This document shows, in pieces, positions 59,256 to 64,000 of a DNA stretch of 64,000 nt (positions are counted from its first letter, which is position 1; each line of letters starts with the position of its first letter). Position numbers and translations under genes: made by a program. Below the pieces are notes generated by a model, which saw only the letters and a program-made list of their open reading frames with translations, did no database searches and was not told where the DNA came from. The stretch is from Okapia johnstoni (Eukaryota > Chordata > Mammalia > Artiodactyla > Giraffidae), in NCBI GenBank assembly GCA_024291935.2, contig CM044315.1, forward strand, positions 55,154,385 through 55,218,384, read 5' to 3'.

Positions 59256-59497
59256 CAGTTTGTCCCTTGGTATCTACCAGGGAATGATTCTAGGAACCCT
59301 GAGGTTACCAAAGTCCACAGATGCACAATTCAATAGTTGTAAGCACAATGTAAATGCCTTGTAAATAGTTGACTGGACTTCGTGGCAAGTTTAAATTTTC
59401 GATTTTGGAACTTTCTGGAATCTTTTCCCCAAATATTTTTCATCCTTGATTGGTTGTATCTATAGATGTGGAACCTGCAAATATGGAGGGCCAACTG
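59256..59497. mobile_element. Tigger-like DNA transposon fossil
   Basis: Ends CAGTTTGTCCCTTGGTAT and GGAGGGCCAACTG are inverted termini. The flanking TA duplications are at 59254-59255 and 59498-59499. It shares its ATGGAGGGCCAACTGTA end with the element at 57333. Confidence 0.72.
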
Positions 59498-59536
59498 TAT
59501 ATCTGTTACTATCATATATGAACTCAGAGTTGCAAA

Positions 59537-60919
59537 GAATAGCAAGGAGAAAGAAGAAAGCCTTTCTAACTGATCAATGCAAAGAAATAGAGGAAAACAA
59601 TAGACTGGGAAAGACTAGAGATCTCTTCAAGAAAATGAGAGATACTAAGGGAACATTTCATGCAAAGATGTGCACAATAAAGGACAGAAATGGTATGGAC
59701 CTAACAGAAGCAGAAGATATTAAGAAGAGGTGGCAAGAATACACAGAAGAACTATACAAAAAAGATGTTAATGACCAGATAAAATCCACAATGGTGTGAT
59801 CACTCAGCTAGAGCTAGACATCCTGGAGTGTGAAGTCAAGTGGGTATTAAGATGCATCACTACGAATAAAGCTAGCGGAGGTGATGGAATTCCAGTTGAG
59901 CTATTTTGAATCCTAAAAGATGATGCTGTCAAAGTGCTGCACTCAACATGCCAGCAAATCTGGAAAACTCAGCAGAGGTCACTGGACTGGAAAAGGTCAG
60001 TTTTCATTCTAATCCCAAAGAGTATGTCAAGGCTGTATATTGTCACCCTGCTTATTTAACTTACATGCAGAGTACATCATGCACAGTGCTGGGCTGGATG
60101 AAGCACAAGCTGGAATCAAGATTGCCAGGAGAAATATTAATAACCTCAGATATGCAGATGAGCACCCTTATGGCAGAAAGCAAAGAGGAACTAAAGAGCC
60201 TCTTGATGGAAGAGAAGAGTGAAAAGGCTGGCTTAAAACTTGACATTCAGAAAACTAAGATCATGGCATCCGGTTCTGTCACTTCATGGCAAATTGATGG
60301 GGAAACAATGGAAACAGTGACTTCATTTTCTTGGGCTCAAAATCACTGCAGATAGTGACTGCAGCCATGAAATTAAAAGATATTTGCTGATTGGAAGAAA
60401 AACTGTGACAAACCTAGACAGCATATTAAAAAGCAGAGACATCTCTACAAGCAAAGGTCCATCTAGTCAAAGCTATAGTTTTTCCAGTAGTCATGTATGG
60501 GTGTGAGAGTTGGACCATAAAGAAAACTGAACGTCAAAGAGTTGATGCTTTTGAAATGTGGTGTTGGAGAAGACTCTCTCTCTGAATCCTTTGGACAGCA
60601 AGGAGATCAAACCACTCAATCCTAAAGGAAATCAATCCTGAATATTCCTTGGAAGGACTGATGCTGAAGCTGAAGTTCTAATACTTTGGCTACCTGATGC
60701 GAAGAGCTGACTCATTTGAAAAGACCCTGATGCTGGGAAAGATTGAAGGCGGGAGGAGAAGGGGACAACAGAGGATAATGAGATGGTTGGATGGCATCAA
60801 CAACTCAATGGACATGAATTTGAGTAAGCTCTGGGAGTTGGTGATGGACAGGGAGGCCTGGCGTGCTGCTGTCTATGGGGTTGCAAAGAAATGGACATGA
60901 CTGAACTGAACTGAACTGA
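59537..60919 (+). mobile_element. BovB LINE with internal deletion
   Basis: Sense BovB from the linker region (59537-59800, SLTDQCKEIEENNRLGKTRDLFKKMRDT-type) through the RT start to the 3' TGAACTGAACTGAACTG. At about 60020 the sequence jumps from ATCCCAAAG to AGTATGTCAAGG, deleting the RT region with the first catalytic Asp. The YAD motif near 60154 is followed by a small deletion that removes the second D. Not functional. Confidence 0.92.
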
Positions 60920-61110
60920 TGAAGCATTAAATGTCAGTATATCAGGACTGTAATCTAAATACTTTAAAGCTCTTCTCATTAAATCCTTAAATAACCTGTC
61001 TAAATAGTCTCATTTCTATTTTATAGACAAAAAAATTGAGGCTTATAAATGTTAAATGATATCTCTAAGGTCACACAGTGATTATGCCAGGTGGACATAA
61101 ATTATGCCAG
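60920..61110 (-). mobile_element. MIR-like remnant
   Basis: 61010-61090 (TTTTATAGACAAAAAAATTGAGG, AAGGTCACACAGTGATTATG) matches the reversed MIR core. ATTATGCCAGGT is repeated at 61081 and 61099, next to the following BovB piece. Confidence 0.55.
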
Positions 61111-61275
61111 GTAGGACCATCTGCAGTGATTTTGGAGCCCCCCAAAATAAAGTCAGCCACTGTTTCCACTGTTTCCCCATCTATTTGCCATGATCTTAGT
61201 TTTCTGATTGTTGAGCTTTAAGCCAACTTTTCCACTTTCCCCTTTCACTTTCATCAGGAGGCTCTTTCTCTGCTT
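61111..61275 (-). mobile_element. BovB internal fragment
   Basis: Reverse BovB piece (GCAGTGATTTTGGAGCC to AGGAGGCTCTTT) lacking both the 3' end and the upstream RT region, so truncated at both sides. Confidence 0.85.
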
Positions 61276-61653
61276 ATTTCTTGAATATTGATAGGCACTT
61301 GATGTTCTCATTTGTACAGATTGCCAGAATATCCCCACAGCTCTCACTACCTCTTATTAGTTGATAATTCACAAGTATTTATTTGTAACTCAGATCTTCT
61401 GAGTGTGGACCTGTTTAAATGCCTAATGAGTATCATATGTATCTCTTAAGTACCTCAAAATTCAGTTTATTGAAGACTTAACTCATTATTTTCCCTTCAG
61501 GATACCTGTTCTCCCATTTTCTTTTTTCTGGTGATTGACATCATTTACTGTTTAATGAGAAAGCTTGGAGTGTTTTGGACATGTTTTCTTGTACTCTCAG
61601 GTTTCCTAATTAGAGAACATATGTGGTTACTCTTGTCTCCCTAATGCCTAATG

Positions 61654-61785
61654 GGTGCATGCATGCTAAATTGCTTCAGTCTTGTCCGACCCTGTGCGAC
61701 TCCATGGACAGCAGCCCACCAGGCTCCTCTGTCTACAGGATTCTCCAGGCAATAATACTGGAGTGGGTTGCCATTTCCCTCTCCA
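61654..61785 (-). mobile_element. Bov-A SINE
   Basis: Reverse BovA body. The TSD AATGCCTAATG / AATGCCTTATG lies at 61643-61653 and 61786-61796. Confidence 0.9.
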
Positions 61786-61849
61786 AATGCCTTATGATTA
61801 TCCCTTTTTCATTCATGCTGTTATTGCCATAATTTAGATAGTCACTATG

Positions 61850-62310
61850 TCAGCTGGACTGTCACACATGTCTCATAAATGATCTTCCTTGTCCCTTTCT
61901 TGTCTCCTTCTAAATTATCTCACATATTGGTGATAGGTTAAACATTGAAAGCAAATTCATGAAACTTGTCTTCCTTAAAGACACTTTAAAAGTTCCTTAT
62001 TGCCAAGAAGAATGAAATCCAAATTTCTCCTCATGGCATGGTTCCTTCATGACGTGGCTTTTGCTGACTTTTCCCATGTTTGCCTTACCTTGTTATCATA
62101 GCTATCCTCATGCTGAACTCTTTGCAGTTTTTTTCCAGGCTATTTAGTATTTCATTCCTTTGTTCATGTTGTTTCCACTTCCAGGAATTCACTTCTTACA
62201 CTCTCACCCTGTGGGATACCTATTTAGTGTTGTTACTTCCTCCCCTCCTGGGTGACCATTCTTTTCTTGATGCTCCACTAAATCTGGTACTGTAGAGCTT
62301 CTAGTGCTAT
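61850..62310 (+). mobile_element. L2 LINE fragment
   Basis: Old LINE2-like blocks (ATGAAATCCAAATTTC, TTCATGACGTGGC, GATGCTCCACTAAATC). Diverged and with uncertain ends. Confidence 0.5.
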
Positions 62311-62424
62311 TTCTTTCTTTCTTTTTTAATGTATATGGCATTCTTCTTTTGGGGGGCTAAGCTCCTCAAAGGTATGGGGTTCTTTTAGTTGTATTCTCTG
62401 GTACTTAATACAGCATTAGTGCAT

Positions 62425-62665
62425 TCTAAGCCAGAGTTTGCCAAACTCTTTCTGTAAGGGAGAGTCAATATTTTAGATATTTAAATATATTTGTGGGTCA
62501 TATGGTCTCTGTCACAGCTACTTACCTCTGCTGTTATTAACGTAAAAGTCACCTTAGACAATATACAAATGAATGAGTATGGCTGTGTTCTAATAAAATT
62601 TTACTTATAAAAACAGGTGGTGCACTGGGTTTGACTGCTGTTCATAGTCTGCTGACCCTTATTCT
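62425..62665. mobile_element. hAT-type DNA transposon fossil
   Basis: Contains AGAGTTTGCCAAACTCTTTCTGTAAGGG, TGGCTGTGTTCTAATAAAATTTTACTTATAAAAACAGGTGG and GTCTGCTGACCC. This is a well-known mammalian repeat whose exact family name I do not assign. A second copy is at about 16965-17100. Confidence 0.6.
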
Positions 62666-62821
62666 AGACTCTCAGAAATATACTAAATAATTTGAATTCT
62701 TGTGTCTTAAATAACAATAGGATAACTAACGAGGCAATAGATGAGTTAGAAAGATGATACTAAAAGAGAAGCCAGAGATTAAGGCCAGTGGTATAAATAT
62801 TAGCTGATGTATTTAGGGTAT

Positions 62822-63020
62822 GTTTTTTTACCAACTGAGCTACCAGGGAAGCCTTTCACTTTCACTTTCACTTTTCTCTTTCATGCGCTGGAGAAGGAAA
62901 TGGCAACCCACTCCAGTATTCTTGCCTGGAGAATCCCAGGGACAGCGGAGCCTGGTGGGCTACCGTCTATGGGGTCGCACAGAGTCGGACACGACTGAAG
63001 CGACTTAGCAGCAGTAGCAG
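62822..63020 (+). mobile_element. Chimeric SINE: inverted tRNA head plus Bov-A2 monomer
   Basis: 62830-62854 (TTACCAACTGAGCTACCAGGGAAGCC type) is the reverse complement of a Bov-tA head. It joins directly to the CACTTTC linker and second monomer of Bov-A2 in sense orientation, with an AGC tail. One TSD, TTAGGGTAT (62813-62821 and 63021-63029), encloses the whole. Confidence 0.85.
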
Positions 63021-63248
63021 TTAGGGTATATGCGTGTGTATTTTATGTCTAAAAGAATATAGAAAAGCTAGATAGTAAGCAGTAATTCTCAAGGCAGGGA
63101 ATACTTTTTTTCTCCAATATGTATATATAAGTAATAACTTCATTAAATGTTTGCTGAATGAATGTAATTAATAACAGATCATTTTCAATGATGTGGTTAG
63201 AAGATAGTCAGTATACAATTTATAGAAGAGTTCTGTTTCAAATGTTTT

Positions 63249-63560
63249 TTGCGGGCTTCCCTCATGACTCACTGCTAAAGAATCCGCCTGCCAGTGCAAG
63301 AGAGAGACATGGGTGTGATCCTTGGTTCAGGAATATCCCACATGTCAAGAAGTAACTAAGCCCGTGTGCCACAACTATTGAGCCTGCGCTCTGGAGCCTG
63401 TTCTGCAGCATGTGTTGTGCAACACAAGAAGCCACTACAATGAGAATACTGTGCGCCGCAACTAGAGAGTAGCTCCCACTCACCTAAACTAGAGAAAAGC
63501 TCATGCAGCAACAAAGACCCAGCACAGCCAAAAATAAATCCATAAATAAAATTATATAAA
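63249..63560 (+). mobile_element. Long CHR-type SINE
   Basis: tRNA-like head (GGGCTTCCCTCATGACTCACTGC) followed by an extended body with repeated GAGCCTGCGCTCTGGAGCC and GCCACTACAATGAGAA blocks. The AAAATAAATCCATAAATAAA tail is at 63523-63560. Confidence 0.85.
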
Positions 63561-64000
63561 AAAAGGTTTATTTGAAATGGGATGTTGAAACTTAATGCAA
63601 ATTTCTTCATAGGTAGTGTTATATATAGTGTTGGTCCCAAGCTAATACATAAAATCCTAATTTATAACATATTTGCATCATGAGGATTAATTGTTCTATA
63701 CAATCTATGCCAGCCAAAATTTTGCAGTTGTGTTCAGAATTAGTTTGGGTTACCAGGAATACATTTTCATCTGTTACAGCCTTAGCATCAATGTCAAGAT
63801 TTTCCATTCCTCACTTGCAAGGGTAAAGTAAATCGGGTGAAAGTTTGGTGGTGAAGAATAGAAAATGGGCCTCTTGGGAATCTAGAAATCAGGAGATATG
63901 GAAAATAGAGCCTCTAGTTATTGTAAACCCTATGGATGGTTCTCACTGTCCACTAAGGCTCTGGGTTCTTCCTTTTTTCTGCTCCTCTCGTTCGGATTCT
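63561..64000. other. Intron 7, window edge
   Basis: No exon of ANKRD13C and no repeat that I can name. Confidence 0.4.

Noticed and set aside
58106..64000. Search for ANKRD13C exon 8
   Set aside because: No sequence encoding the expected acidic ESEMETEEE-type segment, and no matching splice pair, was seen. The exon is probably beyond the window.
1..64000. CRISPR arrays, operons, phage or bacterial mobile elements
   Set aside because: None is present. Repeats are eukaryotic SINEs, LINEs, an LTR and DNA-transposon fossils, and the gene has spliceosomal introns.

Overview
The window is mammalian nuclear DNA from a ruminant, most likely a bovid. The evidence is the interspersed repeats: many BovB (RTE-clade) LINE fragments, Bov-tA and Bov-A2 SINEs, CHR-type tRNA-derived SINEs, bovine-type L1 ends and a bovine-type ERV LTR. 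There is no prokaryotic or organellar gene, operon or CRISPR array. I found no new biological system; the items of interest are gene-structure details and unusual retrotransposon insertions.

One protein-coding gene is supported: the 5' part of ANKRD13C (ankyrin repeat domain 13C) on the + strand. A CpG-island promoter lies at about 1385-2460. Seven coding exons follow at 2003-2447, 32428-32469, 39327-39431, 45732-45817, 46978-47023, 52064-52130 and 57961-58105. They splice in frame through GT-AG introns to give residues 1-312. The rest of the protein (about 540 residues in the family) must be encoded to the right of the window, because no later exon is visible up to 64000.

Layout: 1-1380 is the upstream flank, carrying a BovB piece. 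1385-2460 holds the CpG island and exon 1. 2448-32427 is a roughly 30 kb intron 1 full of L1, BovB, SINEs, a solo LTR and a decayed hAT-transposase-like sequence. Introns 2-6 (32470-57960) carry younger L1 and BovB insertions, including a BovB copy with a 5' inversion and an insertion made only of an L1 5' end. Intron 7 begins at 58106 and runs past the end of the window, with Tigger-like DNA transposon fossils, another long BovB and several SINEs.

Every long reading frame outside the ANKRD13C exons that I could classify belongs to BovB or L1 remnants or to SINE translation. Repeat family names come from recognising consensus sequences by eye, with no database search. Boundaries are firm (about 1-2 bp) only where a target-site duplication (TSD) is stated.
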